Shown here: positions 31,976 to 39,948 of the stretch, in pieces | Layout of the letters: each line of letters begins with the position of its first letter | Numbering within the stretch: the first letter of the stretch is position 1 | Assembly: GCA_902774995.1 (NCBI GenBank) | Contig: CACYKR010000007.1 | Span: 1-48,226 of the forward strand | Length of the DNA stretch: 48,226 bases | Origin: an uncultured Bacteroidales bacterium | GTDB taxonomy: Bacteria > Bacteroidota > Bacteroidia > Bacteroidales > Paludibacteraceae | Direction: 5' to 3' | The notes under the pieces: model-generated | Told to the model about the DNA's origin: nothing | Seen by the model: the letters and a program-made list of their open reading frames with translations, nothing else | Database searches by the model: none | Made by a program: the position numbers and the translations under genes

Positions 31976-33196
31976 TTTTCTTTTTCTCATGAAGAAGTTC
32001 TGCATAAGTGTTCTGCATTCGTCTTCCAGCACGCCGGCGGTAACGGCAGCCTTGGGATGGAAGACGCGGGGGGCGTAGGTGCGGTAGCCGCGTTTGGGGT
32101 CGGGCGCGCCATAGACGATACGGCTTATCTGCGCCCATCCGATCGCCCCTGCGCACATCGGGCAGGGTTCGACGGTGACGTATAGGGTCGCGTCCGGCAG
32201 GTATTTGCCGCCAACGGTCTGCGCAGCGGCGGTTATTGCCTGCATCTCCGCGTGCGCCGTGACATCGGAGAGGGTCTCCGTGAGGTTGTGCCCGCGCCCG
32301 ATAACCTGTCCCTGCGAGACGATGACACAGCCGACGGGTATCTCATCGGCTGCAAGCGCCTTCTGTGCTTCGGCGAGGGCGAGACGCATGAAACGATCGT
32401 CGGTGGCAGAAGCCTTAGGGTCTTTAAGGTCTTTAAGGTCCTTAGGGTCCTTAAGGTCCTTAATGAAAACCGCCAGTTCTTCGGGGTGGGACTCGAAGTG
32501 GTTGCCGATGACGACTATGTCCGCTCCGGCATCATAGGCAGCGTGCATGGTTTCGGGGGTACGGATGCCTCCTCCAACGATGAGGGTAAGGGAGGTTGCC
32601 GCACGTACGGCGCGTATGATGTCCGGCGAGACGGGAGTTTTAGCTCCTGAACCGGCTTCGAGATAGATGGCTTTCTTGCCCATCAGTTCCGCTGCGACAC
32701 AAGTGTCTATAATGGTTTGAATGCCTTCGGCGTTTGAAGGGTTGAGGGGTTGGGTACCCGTGACACGCATGGTAGAGGTCTCCACCCCACCGTCGATGAG
32801 GATATACGCTGTAGGAATGACTTCCACCGACGAGGCATGAATGCGATGTGCGGACTTAACCTGCTGTGTAACAAGGTACTCCGGGTTCGTACCGGAGAGC
32901 AGAGAGAGGTAGAGAATAGCGTCCGCCTCCGGGGTAAACTGTTCTGCTGATCCGGGGAAAAGAACAATGGGAACAGTAGAAAGTCGAAAGTCGAAAGTCG
33001 AAAGCTTTTTCTTCAAGGCACGGACGAAGGCGGTAGTGTCCCCGCCGGTGGAGCCGCCGACGAAGATATAGTCGGGGCGGCAGTCCGCGGTGATGGGCAG
33101 CGCGGCAAGATCGGCTTTCTCGGGATCCAACAAAAGCGCAAGCGCTTTTTTATTTACCATTTGGTTATTTACCATTTCTTTATTCACTTCGTTCAT
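31958..33196 (-). CDS. Fusion: geranylgeranylglyceryl phosphate synthase-like + tRNA adenosine deaminase (TadA)
   Basis: 412 aa. Residues about 14-245 are a GGGPS/PcrB-type TIM barrel: ALALLLDPEKADL, PDYIFVGGSTGGDT, IVLFPGSAEQFTPEADAILY, AYILIDGGVET, KKAIYLEAGSGAKTPVS, LIVGGGIRTPETMHAAYDAG and IVVIGNH. This enzyme makes ether-linked prenyl glycerol phosphates. Residues about 267-412 are a nucleoside deaminase of TadA type: HAEMQA (315-320), VEPCPMCAGAI with zinc Cys 345 and 348, and RIVYGAPDPKRG; TadA makes inosine at tRNA wobble position 34. The linker at 246-261 (KDLKDPKDLKDLKDPK) is encoded by five 9-bp repeats. Both halves keep their key motifs. Starts at 33196, 33175 and 33160 are possible; the N-terminus is also micro-repeat. 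Confidence 0.9.
   Translation of the reverse strand: MNEVNKEMVNNQMVNKKALALLLDPEKADLAALPITADCRPDYIFVGGSTGGDTTAFVRALKKKLSTFDFRLSTVPIVLFPGSAEQFTPEADAILYLSLLSGTNPEYLVTQQVKSAHRIHASSVEVIPTAYILIDGGVETSTMRVTGTQPLNPSNAEGIQTIIDTCVAAELMGKKAIYLEAGSGAKTPVSPDIIRAVRAATSLTLIVGGGIRTPETMHAAYDAGADIVVIGNHFESHPEELAVFIKDLKDPKDLKDLKDPKASATDDRFMRLALAEAQKALAADEIPVGCVIVSQGQVIGRGHNLTETLSDVTAHAEMQAITAAAQTVGGKYLPDATLYVTVEPCPMCAGAIGWAQISRIVYGAPDPKRGYRTYAPRVFHPKAAVTAGVLEDECRTLMQNFFMRKRKTGISG
32416..32460. repeat. Five 9-bp repeats forming the fusion linker
   Basis: TAGGGTCTT, TAAGGTCTT, TAAGGTCCT, TAGGGTCCT and TAAGGTCCT, exactly 9 bp each, so the frame is kept whatever the copy number. They encode the charged KDLKDPK linker between GGGPS and TadA. 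Confidence 0.9.
32980..33004. repeat. 7-bp AAAGTCG repeat inside the GGGPS half
   Basis: Three AAAGTCG units plus a partial one encode LSTFDFRLST between two conserved strands of the barrel. A related AAAGTCGAAAGACAAAAGAC block is intergenic at 38583-38602. Confidence 0.75.
33151..33180. repeat. 15-bp micro-repeat at the start of the GGGPS-TadA frame
   Basis: Two copies of ATTTACCATTT with the GGT extension in one encode KEMVNNQMVN. The same family lies at 8548-8592 and 28936-28950; a shorter ATTTA(G)TCATTT block follows at 33219-33237. Confidence 0.75.
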
Positions 33197-33241
33197 ACGA
33201 TCTGCTTCGCCGTATGGGTCATTTATTTAGTCATTTACCTT

Positions 33242-33856
33242 TTACCTCCATTCAAAGGTCTCCACCATTTTGATGACATCGGTGCGGAGGTAGTCATATA
33301 CGGGCGCAAGGGAATCGGCGTTCGGAGGACAGTTACAATAGACCGAAGCACGGAAGAAATGGCGGGTCGAGTCGGTGACAAAGAACTGGCATGACGAAGC
33401 CGTATTCCCCTCCAAATCAAAGAGTACGCCATAGACTTTCGCTTCGGGATGGGCATACTCGCGTTCGGGTATAGAGGAGGCGAAAGAGGCGTTGCGATAT
33501 ACAAACTCGAGCGCGTCGTTGGTCAGCTCGCGAAGGTTATTGCGAACGGGCTTGTAGGAGCAATGGATGGTAGCGTCCAAAGCGGGGTAATAGAGATTGA
33601 CCCAGTACTGTTCTCCCGGCTCCGTACGCGGCTGAACGACAGCGTTTTGCGAAAGAGCAAAAGAGTAAGGGACCCCCTCCACCCCCCTCTCAGAGAGGAA
33701 AAATGGTACGTAGGCAGTGTCAGGAATGGCGATACGGTAATAACCATAGGGCTTGGGAACGGAGGTACCGGTACAGGAAACCAGCAACACCACACTCGCC
33801 GAAACAACGGCGAGAGCCAAACGACTGATACGTGTTTTAACAGACCAAAAATCCAT
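33242..33856 (-). CDS. gldD: Gliding-motility-associated lipoprotein GldD
   Basis: 204 aa. Lipoprotein signal with lipobox VLLVSC. KPYGYYRIAIPD, EQYWVNLYYPALDATIHCSY, KPVRNNLRELTNDALEFVY, AKVYGVLFDLEGNTASSCQF, FVTDSTRHFFRASVYCN and DSLAPVYDYLRTDVIKMVET match GldD. GldD is linked to gliding and type IX secretion but is also kept in non-gliding Bacteroidales. LSERGVEGV (about residues 53-61) is an insertion encoded by a C-rich micro-repeat. First gene of the five-gene operon running to BASS; a TATCTTTG (33883-33876) lies upstream without a clear -33 box. Confidence 0.88.
   Translation of the reverse strand: MDFWSVKTRISRLALAVVSASVVLLVSCTGTSVPKPYGYYRIAIPDTAYVPFFLSERGVEGVPYSFALSQNAVVQPRTEPGEQYWVNLYYPALDATIHCSYKPVRNNLRELTNDALEFVYRNASFASSIPEREYAHPEAKVYGVLFDLEGNTASSCQFFVTDSTRHFFRASVYCNCPPNADSLAPVYDYLRTDVIKMVETFEWR
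33672..33698. repeat. C-rich hairpin micro-repeat in gldD
   Basis: ACCCCCTCCACCCCCCTCTC followed by AGAGAGG; encodes SERGVEGV. Member of the family at 29519, 35252 and 39900. Confidence 0.7.
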
Positions 33857-33975
33857 TCTATCCCAAATTACGATGCAAAGATAACACTATTTTTTCATTT
33901 ACTCATTTACCAAGCGCCATTTTTTTCTTTTTTTACCCGAAAATGTACTTTTCTAATAAAAAAGTTCGCGTGCGC

Positions 33976-34006
33976 TTGCGTATATAAAAAAAAAGTTGTA
34001 ACTTTG
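33976..34006 (+). promoter_or_regulatory. Promoter of the glycogen cluster
   Basis: TTGC at 33976-33979 and TAACTTTG at 33999-34006, 19-bp spacer; TSS near 34013, ATG at 34052. Confidence 0.8.
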
Positions 34007-34051
34007 TGCGCTAATTGAACATCGACCATTGAAAAACACTCTATATACATT

Positions 34052-35251
34052 ATGACAAAGAAAGAAAACAATTATTGCGTAATCATGGCGGGCGGAATAG
34101 GAAGCCGTTTCTGGCCGTTCAGCCGTGAGGAGAAGCCGAAGCAGTTTCTGGACTTCTTCGGCACGGGAAGGAGTCTGCTGCAGATGACGGTGGACCGTTT
34201 CCGTCCGATTGTACCGATAGAGAACATGTTCATCGTAACGAACATAGCCTACAAACAGATTATCTTAGAGCAAATACCGGATTTGCAGGAAGGTCAGATA
34301 CTCTGCGAGCCGGCAAGACGGAATACGGCTCCGTGCATCGCTTACGCGACAGCTCATATCCGGGCGCTTTGTCTGCAAAGAGCGTATGGTTACACCAAAG
34401 CGAACAAAGGCTTCACCAAGGACGGCAAGTTAACCGTCGGTTCGGAAGGATCACAGTTACCCGGTTATCTGGACATTGATTGGACGAAACCGGAGATGCA
34501 GGCGAATATCGTGGTGGCGGCGAGCGACCACCTGATTTTGGAGGAAGAGAAGTTCCGCGAGACAATCGTGAAAGCGTTCGACTTCGTAAGCGAGCACAAG
34601 GCCATCTGCACCCTCGGCATGCAGCCGACGCGTCCGGAGACAGGGTACGGATACATTCAGTTTCTGAAAAGTACGAAGGACGAATGTGCGATGTACGAAG
34701 GGATTTATCCGGTGAAGACATTTACGGAGAAGCCGAACTTAGAGATGGCGAAAGTATTCCTGCAGAGCGGCGATTTCCTATGGAACAGCGGTATCTTCGT
34801 ATGGAACCTGCAGACTATCAGCGAGGCGTTCCGTTACCTGCTGCCGGAAGTGGCCGACCGTTTCCGCGAGGGCGAGCTGCTGATGGGCACCCAAGAGGAA
34901 GAGAATTTCATCGAACAGATATTCCCCAAATGCCCGAACATCAGTATCGACTACGGTATCATGGAGAAGGCGGACAATGTGTTTGTAATCCCATCAAGCT
35001 TCGGCTGGAGCGATTTAGGCACCTGGGGCAGTCTCTACGAGTTGAGCGCGAAAGACGCGAACAGCAATGTGAGTCTGCACAGCGAGGCGCATTTCTATGA
35101 AGCAAAGGGAAACATCGTCGTATTAGAGAAAGGCAAGAAAGCCATTATCCAAGGCGTAGAAGACATGATTATCGCCGAAGAAGGCGGCAAACTGTTAGTA
35201 TGCAAGAAGAGTGAGGAGCAACGGATAAAACAGTTCGTGAGCGAGTTATAA
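34052..35251 (+). CDS. manC: Mannose-1-phosphate guanylyltransferase
   Basis: 399 aa. YCVIMAGGIGSRFWPFSREE plus KPKQFLDFFGTGRSLLQMT is the nucleotide-binding signature. CEPARRNTAPCIAYA, VVAASDHLI, GMQPTRPETGYGYIQF, TFTEKPNLEMAKVFLQSGDF, LWNSGIFVWN and SIDYGIMEKADNVFVIPSSF complete it. It makes GDP-mannose from mannose-1-phosphate and GTP, feeding surface glycans. It is longer than many short-form homologues because of an insertion around residues 105-145 (AYGYTKANKGFTKDGKLTVG). It leads the cluster that continues with glycogen genes. Confidence 0.93.
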   Translation: MTKKENNYCVIMAGGIGSRFWPFSREEKPKQFLDFFGTGRSLLQMTVDRFRPIVPIENMFIVTNIAYKQIILEQIPDLQEGQILCEPARRNTAPCIAYATAHIRALCLQRAYGYTKANKGFTKDGKLTVGSEGSQLPGYLDIDWTKPEMQANIVVAASDHLILEEEKFRETIVKAFDFVSEHKAICTLGMQPTRPETGYGYIQFLKSTKDECAMYEGIYPVKTFTEKPNLEMAKVFLQSGDFLWNSGIFVWNLQTISEAFRYLLPEVADRFREGELLMGTQEEENFIEQIFPKCPNISIDYGIMEKADNVFVIPSSFGWSDLGTWGSLYELSAKDANSNVSLHSEAHFYEAKGNIVVLEKGKKAIIQGVEDMIIAEEGGKLLVCKKSEEQRIKQFVSEL

Positions 35252-35287
35252 CCCCACCCCGACCCTCCCCACAAGGGAGGGGGATAC
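35252..35287. repeat. C-rich hairpin element between manC and the debranching enzyme
   Basis: AACCCCACCCCGACCCTCCC followed by CACAAGGGAGGGGGATACG; stem CCCTCCC/GGGAGGG. Near-identical to 39900-39944, including the flanks AACCCCACCCCG and GGATACG. No T-run follows, so it is not an evident terminator. Confidence 0.8.
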
Positions 35288-35334
35288 GAAAAAGAACAAA
35301 ACAAAATATATTACTTAATACTAAATCACACATC

Positions 35335-37311
35335 ATGAGTTATCTGAATTTTGACAAGACAGTACTTGTTAATCTGGAGCGGTCGCTTCAGAAAGAGATG
35401 ATTCGGACGAACCGTGCAGGTGTGTACAACTCGACCACGCTGGTCGATTGCAACACGCGCAAATACCACGGCCAGTTGGTGATGCCGCTTCCGCATCTGA
35501 GCGACGACAACTACGTACTGCTCAGTTCGCTGGACGAGACCGTGATCCAACACGGGGCAGAGTTCAACTTAGGCCTGCACGAGTACGGCGAGAACCATTT
35601 CAGCCCTAACGGGCACAAGTACATCCGCGAGTTCGACTGCGAACTTATCTCGAAGACCATCTACCGCGTAGGCGCGATGGTATTGGAGAAAGAGCGCTTG
35701 CTGGTAAGTTTCGAACCGCGCGTGCTGATCCGCTACACGCTGTTGGAGAGCGGCAGTCCGACAACCTTACGTTTCCGCCCGTTCCTGGCGTTCCGGAGCG
35801 TGAACGAGTTGACACATGAAAACCCACTGGCTAACCCGAACATGGACGAGTGCGAGAACGGAAGGTACAACCGCATGTATCCTGGTTTCCCGACATTGTA
35901 TATGCAGTTCAGCAAAGCCGTTGCGTATCACCACGATCCGCAATGGTACAAAGATATTGAATACCGCAAGGAGAAAGAGCGCGGCTACGCCTACAAGGAG
36001 GACCTGTTAGTACCGGGTTATTTCGAGTTGCCGATGAAGAAAGGCGAGAGCGTGATTTTCGCCGCCGGCGTGACGGAGTGCAAGACCAGTACGCTGAAAG
36101 CGACGTGGAAGAAAGAGCTGGAGCGGCGTAACAAACGCTTGGATATGTTCTCGACACTGAAGAACAGCGCGAGCCAGTTCTACAAACGCGAGGGCGACAA
36201 GTGCTACCTGTTAGCCGGTTTCCCGTGGTTCCACGCCGATGCGCGCAACGCGTTCTTCGCCACACCGAGCTGTACGTTGGACATCGACCGTCCGGAATAC
36301 TGGGACGCCATCATCAACAAGACGGCTATCGGAGAAATCTTAGACTTCATGGCCGGCCGTGTACACGACGTGAAGATGACGGGAATGGACGAGCCGGACG
36401 CCTTGCTATGGTTCGTCCGCGCCACCCAGAAATACGCCCACAAGTACACCGTCCGCGAGGCGGCGGAGCTGTACGGCGAGTTATGCAAAGACATCATCAC
36501 CTATTACCGCAAACAGAACCACCCGCGTGCCAAGCTGCACCAGAACGGCTTGCTGTGGGTTGACGGCACACAGCGTCCGGCGACGTGGATGAACGCCACG
36601 GAGAACGGATGGCCGATCACTCCGAGAACGGGTTATGTAGTAGAGATCAATGCACTATGGTACAACGCGATGCGTTTCACCGCCGAGATGCTCCGGGAGA
36701 TGGGCAAAGAGACGAGTGCCGACCTGATGGAATACCAGGCGGAGATTACGAAAGATGCGTTTGTAAAGACCTTCTGGAACGGCGTATATCTGAATGACTA
36801 TGTGTTAGACGGTTATGAGAACCGCGAGGTGCGTCCGAACCAGATATGGGCAGCCGGTCTGCCGTACAGTCCGCTGGACAAGAAACAGCAGAAGGCCGTA
36901 GTAGATATATGTACGAAAGAGTTGCTGACTCCGAAGGGTCTGCGTACGCTGAGTCCGAAGAGCGGCGACTACCGTCCGATATACCGAGGCGGGCAGCAGG
37001 AGCGCGACCGGAACTTCCACAACGGGCCCGTATGGCCGTTCACGATAGCCGCTTATGCACGCGCCTACATGAACGTCTATAAATACAGCGGCATCAGTTT
37101 CATGGAGCGTCTGTTAGTCGGTTTTGAAGCCGAGATGAGCGAATTGACCATCGGTACGCTGAACGAGATGTACGACGGCAACCCGCCCTACAAGGGACAC
37201 GGCGGCATGAGTTATGCACCGAGTGTAGCCGCCGTCATTAGCGTGATGGACACCTTAAAAAAATATCAGCTTGCAGAAGCAGAACAAGAAAGAAAGGAGG
37301 AAAACAAATGA
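35335..37311 (+). CDS. Glycogen debranching enzyme (GDE_N/GDE_C, amylo-alpha-1,6-glucosidase type)
   Basis: 658 aa. The N-terminal domain (about 1-260) has NRAGVYNSTTLVDCNTRKYH and GQLVMPLP. The C-terminal (alpha/alpha)6 domain (about 290-640) has FPWFHADARNAFFATP, LLWVDGTQRPATWMNA, ITPRTGYVVEINALWYNAMR, RPNQIWAAGLPYSPLD, RNFHNGPVWPFTIAAYARAY and TLNEMYDGNPPYKGHG. It would remove alpha-1,6 branches from glycogen. The WMNA motif has Asn where, as I recall, family members usually have Asp (WMDA), a candidate catalytic position; the later NEMYDG acid is present. Its stop overlaps the next ATG. Confidence 0.92.
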   Translation: MSYLNFDKTVLVNLERSLQKEMIRTNRAGVYNSTTLVDCNTRKYHGQLVMPLPHLSDDNYVLLSSLDETVIQHGAEFNLGLHEYGENHFSPNGHKYIREFDCELISKTIYRVGAMVLEKERLLVSFEPRVLIRYTLLESGSPTTLRFRPFLAFRSVNELTHENPLANPNMDECENGRYNRMYPGFPTLYMQFSKAVAYHHDPQWYKDIEYRKEKERGYAYKEDLLVPGYFELPMKKGESVIFAAGVTECKTSTLKATWKKELERRNKRLDMFSTLKNSASQFYKREGDKCYLLAGFPWFHADARNAFFATPSCTLDIDRPEYWDAIINKTAIGEILDFMAGRVHDVKMTGMDEPDALLWFVRATQKYAHKYTVREAAELYGELCKDIITYYRKQNHPRAKLHQNGLLWVDGTQRPATWMNATENGWPITPRTGYVVEINALWYNAMRFTAEMLREMGKETSADLMEYQAEITKDAFVKTFWNGVYLNDYVLDGYENREVRPNQIWAAGLPYSPLDKKQQKAVVDICTKELLTPKGLRTLSPKSGDYRPIYRGGQQERDRNFHNGPVWPFTIAAYARAYMNVYKYSGISFMERLLVGFEAEMSELTIGTLNEMYDGNPPYKGHGGMSYAPSVAAVISVMDTLKKYQLAEAEQERKEENK

Positions 37312-38570
37312 AAGCGTTAATGTTTGGTTGGGAGTTTCCTCCTCATATCTTAGGTGGTTTGGGAACCGCCAGTTATGGTCTGACTCGCGGTATGGCAGAG
37401 CAGCCGGATATGGAGATTACGTTCGTTATTCCGAAGCCGTGGGGCGATGAGGATCAGAGTTTCCTCAAGATCATCGGTGCCAACAGCGTGCCGGTGGTAT
37501 GGAAAGACGTGAACTACGACTATGTGAAGCAGCGCATGGAGGGCAAGATGAGCCCGGAGGAGTATTACCACCTGCGCGACGGCATCCGTTACGACTACCG
37601 GCGGATCGGTACGGACGACTTAGGCTGCGTAGGTTTCTCGGGCCGTTACCCGGATAACCTGATTGAAGAGATAGGCAACTACGAAGCCGTAGCTAGCGTG
37701 CTGGCACACAGTCTGGATTTCGACATCATCCATAGTCACGACTGGCTGACCTACCCCGCCGGTGTGTTCGCCAAACAGATCAGCGGCAAGCCGTTGGTTA
37801 TCCACGTACACGCGACGGACTTTGACCGCAGCCGCGGCAATGTAAACCCGACGGTCTATGCCATCGAGAAACGCGGCATGGACGAAGCGGATCATATCAT
37901 ATGCGTAAGTAACCTGACGAGACGTACGGTTATCGAGAAATACGGTATCGACCCGCGCAAGGTGAGCACGGTACACAACGCCGTAGAACCGTTAGCTCAT
38001 CCGGAGGAGTTCACCAAGCCGGAGAGGAAAGACAAACTCGTTACCTTCCTCGGCCGTATCACGATGCAGAAAGGTCCGGAGTACTTCGTAGAAGCCGCGG
38101 CCCGCGTGCTGAGCAAGACGAACGGTGTACGTTTCGTGATGGCCGGCAGCGGCGACAAGATGGCCGAGATGATCGACCTGGTAGCCAAACGCGGCATCGC
38201 GGACAAGTTCCACTTCCCGGGTTTCATGCGCGGCAAGCAGGTTCAGGAGATGTTAGCGATGAGCGACGTGTATATCATGCCGAGTGTGAGCGAGCCGTTC
38301 GGTATCAGTCCGCTGGAAGCGATGCAGGTAGGCTGTCCGTCCATCATCAGCCACCAGTCCGGCTGCGCCGAGATCCTGCAGCACGCTATCAAGACCGACT
38401 ACTGGGACATCGACGCGATGGCCGACGCCATCTACGCGATTGTCAAATATCCGGCGATGTACAAGAGCCTGCACGAATTGGGAATGGCGGAGGTCAATAA
38501 CATCAAGTGGTCCGACGCCGGCCTCAAGGTACGTAAGATTTACGACGGAGTGATCAACCATACGTTGTAG
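37308..38570 (+). CDS. Glycogen synthase-like glycosyltransferase (GT4)
   Basis: 420 aa. KALMFGWEFPPHILGGLGTA is the glycine-rich acceptor-side start. FDIIHSHDWLTYPAGVFAKQ, VIHVHATDFDRSRGN, VSTVHNAVEPL, LVTFLGRITMQKGPEYFVEA and the retaining motif PSVSEPFGISPLEAMQVGCP identify a GT-B retaining transferase. In Bacteroides relatives this gene sits beside debranching enzyme and GH57 amylase and acts in glycogen synthesis, as inferred here. ATGA overlap (37308-37311) couples it to the debranching enzyme. Confidence 0.9.
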   Translation: MKALMFGWEFPPHILGGLGTASYGLTRGMAEQPDMEITFVIPKPWGDEDQSFLKIIGANSVPVVWKDVNYDYVKQRMEGKMSPEEYYHLRDGIRYDYRRIGTDDLGCVGFSGRYPDNLIEEIGNYEAVASVLAHSLDFDIIHSHDWLTYPAGVFAKQISGKPLVIHVHATDFDRSRGNVNPTVYAIEKRGMDEADHIICVSNLTRRTVIEKYGIDPRKVSTVHNAVEPLAHPEEFTKPERKDKLVTFLGRITMQKGPEYFVEAAARVLSKTNGVRFVMAGSGDKMAEMIDLVAKRGIADKFHFPGFMRGKQVQEMLAMSDVYIMPSVSEPFGISPLEAMQVGCPSIISHQSGCAEILQHAIKTDYWDIDAMADAIYAIVKYPAMYKSLHELGMAEVNNIKWSDAGLKVRKIYDGVINHTL

Positions 38571-38578
38571 ACCGCTTC

Positions 38579-38630
38579 GCTCAAAGTCGAAAGACAAAAG
38601 ACAAAAGATTATTGAAAATTGAAAATTTAG
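38579..38630. repeat. Micro-repeat spacer between GT4 and GH57 genes
   Basis: AAAGTCGAAAGACAAAAGAC followed by ATTGAAAATTGAAAATTTAG. Two micro-repeat families seen inside reading frames elsewhere (32980-33004 and 28262-28307) lie side by side here in non-coding DNA. Confidence 0.65.
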
Positions 38631-38635
38631 TTATT

Positions 38636-39898
38636 ATGAAAAATATATGTTTTTGCTTCCAGATGCACAGCCCGTACCGTCTGAAGCGCTATCGTTTCTT
38701 TGAGATCGGCCATGACCATTACTACTACGACGACATGGCTACCGAGGAACATGTAAACTGGCTTGTACAGACATCTTATCTGCCGCTGTGCAACACCATC
38801 AAAGACATGATCAGCCTGAGCAAGGGCAAGTTCCACTGCGCGTTGAGCGTGAGCGGCACGATGATCGAGATGTTCGAACAGTTCAATCCGGAGATGATTG
38901 ACGTGCTGAAAGAGCTGGCCGCTACCAAGTGCGTCGAGTTTCTGGCAACACCGTACAGCTACTCACTGGCTTCGGAGTACAACGAGAGCGAGATGAAAGA
39001 GCAGTTCAAAAAACAAGGCGAACTGTTAGAGACCATCTTCGGCGTGAAAGCGCAGACCATATGGAACACCGAACTGCTGTACACCGACGAGACCGCCTAT
39101 AACCTGAACAAAATGGGATACAAGGTCATCCTGACCGAAGGTGCCAAGCACGTAATCAGCTGGAAGAGCCCGAACCACATGTACCAGTCCGCCGGTGCAC
39201 CGAAGATGAAAGTGCTGCTGCGCAACACCGGTCTAAGCGACGAGTTGAGTTTCCATTTCTCCGATCCGGGTTGGAGCAATTTCCCGATAGACGCAGAGAA
39301 ATACGCAAACCAGCTGCAGGCACTACCGGAAGGCGATGACATCATCAATATCTGGGTAGGCGCAGAGACGTTCGGTGTCCGCCAGAATGCCGGAAGCGGC
39401 ATCTTCGACTTCCTGAAAGCCCTGCCGTATTATGTGTTAGAGCGTGAGATGGGCTTCATGACACCCGCCGAGGCGGCTAAGAAACTGACCGCCAACGACG
39501 TGCTGTCCAGCCCGTATCCGTTGACCTGGAGCGGCGAGGCAAAGGACCTGAGTGTCTATGCCGGCAACGACCTTCAGCAAGAAGCCATCAACAAACTATA
39601 CGCCGTAGCGGAGCGTGTTCATCTATGCCAGGACAAGGCGCTGAAGACCAACTGGCTGCGTCTGCAGGACGTGAACTACCTGCACTACATGAACCACATT
39701 GACCAAGGCGAGACGCAGTACGAGTCGGCTTACGATGCGTTTATCAACTACATGAACGTGCTGTCCGACTTCCTGCAGACCGTAGAGGAGCAATACCCGA
39801 CGACTATCGAGAACGAGGAGTTGAACGAGCTGCTCAAGACGATCCGCAACCAGGAAGAAGAGATTCAGGCTCTCCAAGCCAAGCTGAAGAAGAAATAA
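38636..39898 (+). CDS. GH57 family alpha-amylase/glucanotransferase-like enzyme
   Basis: 420 aa from ATG 38636 (MKNICFCFQMHSPYRLKRYR). The longer in-frame start at 38612 lies in repeat sequence and is rejected. ICFCFQMHSPYRL carries the N-terminal His motif of GH57. KFHCALSVSGTMIEMF, EFLATPYSYSLAS, VKAQTIWNTELLYTDETAYN (nucleophile region with the Glu), KVILTEGAKHVI and NFPIDAEKYANQL follow. A coiled coil ends the protein (NQEEEIQALQAKLKKK). Acts on alpha-1,4-glucan in the cytoplasm; the precise activity within GH57 cannot be read from sequence alone. Confidence 0.9.
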   Translation: MKNICFCFQMHSPYRLKRYRFFEIGHDHYYYDDMATEEHVNWLVQTSYLPLCNTIKDMISLSKGKFHCALSVSGTMIEMFEQFNPEMIDVLKELAATKCVEFLATPYSYSLASEYNESEMKEQFKKQGELLETIFGVKAQTIWNTELLYTDETAYNLNKMGYKVILTEGAKHVISWKSPNHMYQSAGAPKMKVLLRNTGLSDELSFHFSDPGWSNFPIDAEKYANQLQALPEGDDIINIWVGAETFGVRQNAGSGIFDFLKALPYYVLEREMGFMTPAEAAKKLTANDVLSSPYPLTWSGEAKDLSVYAGNDLQQEAINKLYAVAERVHLCQDKALKTNWLRLQDVNYLHYMNHIDQGETQYESAYDAFINYMNVLSDFLQTVEEQYPTTIENEELNELLKTIRNQEEEIQALQAKLKKK

Positions 39899-39899
39899 G

Positions 39900-39944
39900 A
39901 ACCCCACCCCGCCCTCCCCACAAGGGGAGGGGAGGAGGATACGC
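39900..39944. repeat. C-rich hairpin element between GH57 and porin genes
   Basis: AACCCCACCCCGCCCTCCCC followed by ACAAGGGGAGGGGAGGAGGA; stem CCCTCCCC/GGGGAGGG. Its right end supplies GGAGGAGG 9-16 nt before the porin TTG start, an accidental or exploited Shine-Dalgarno. Confidence 0.8.
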
Positions 39945-39948
39945 TATT

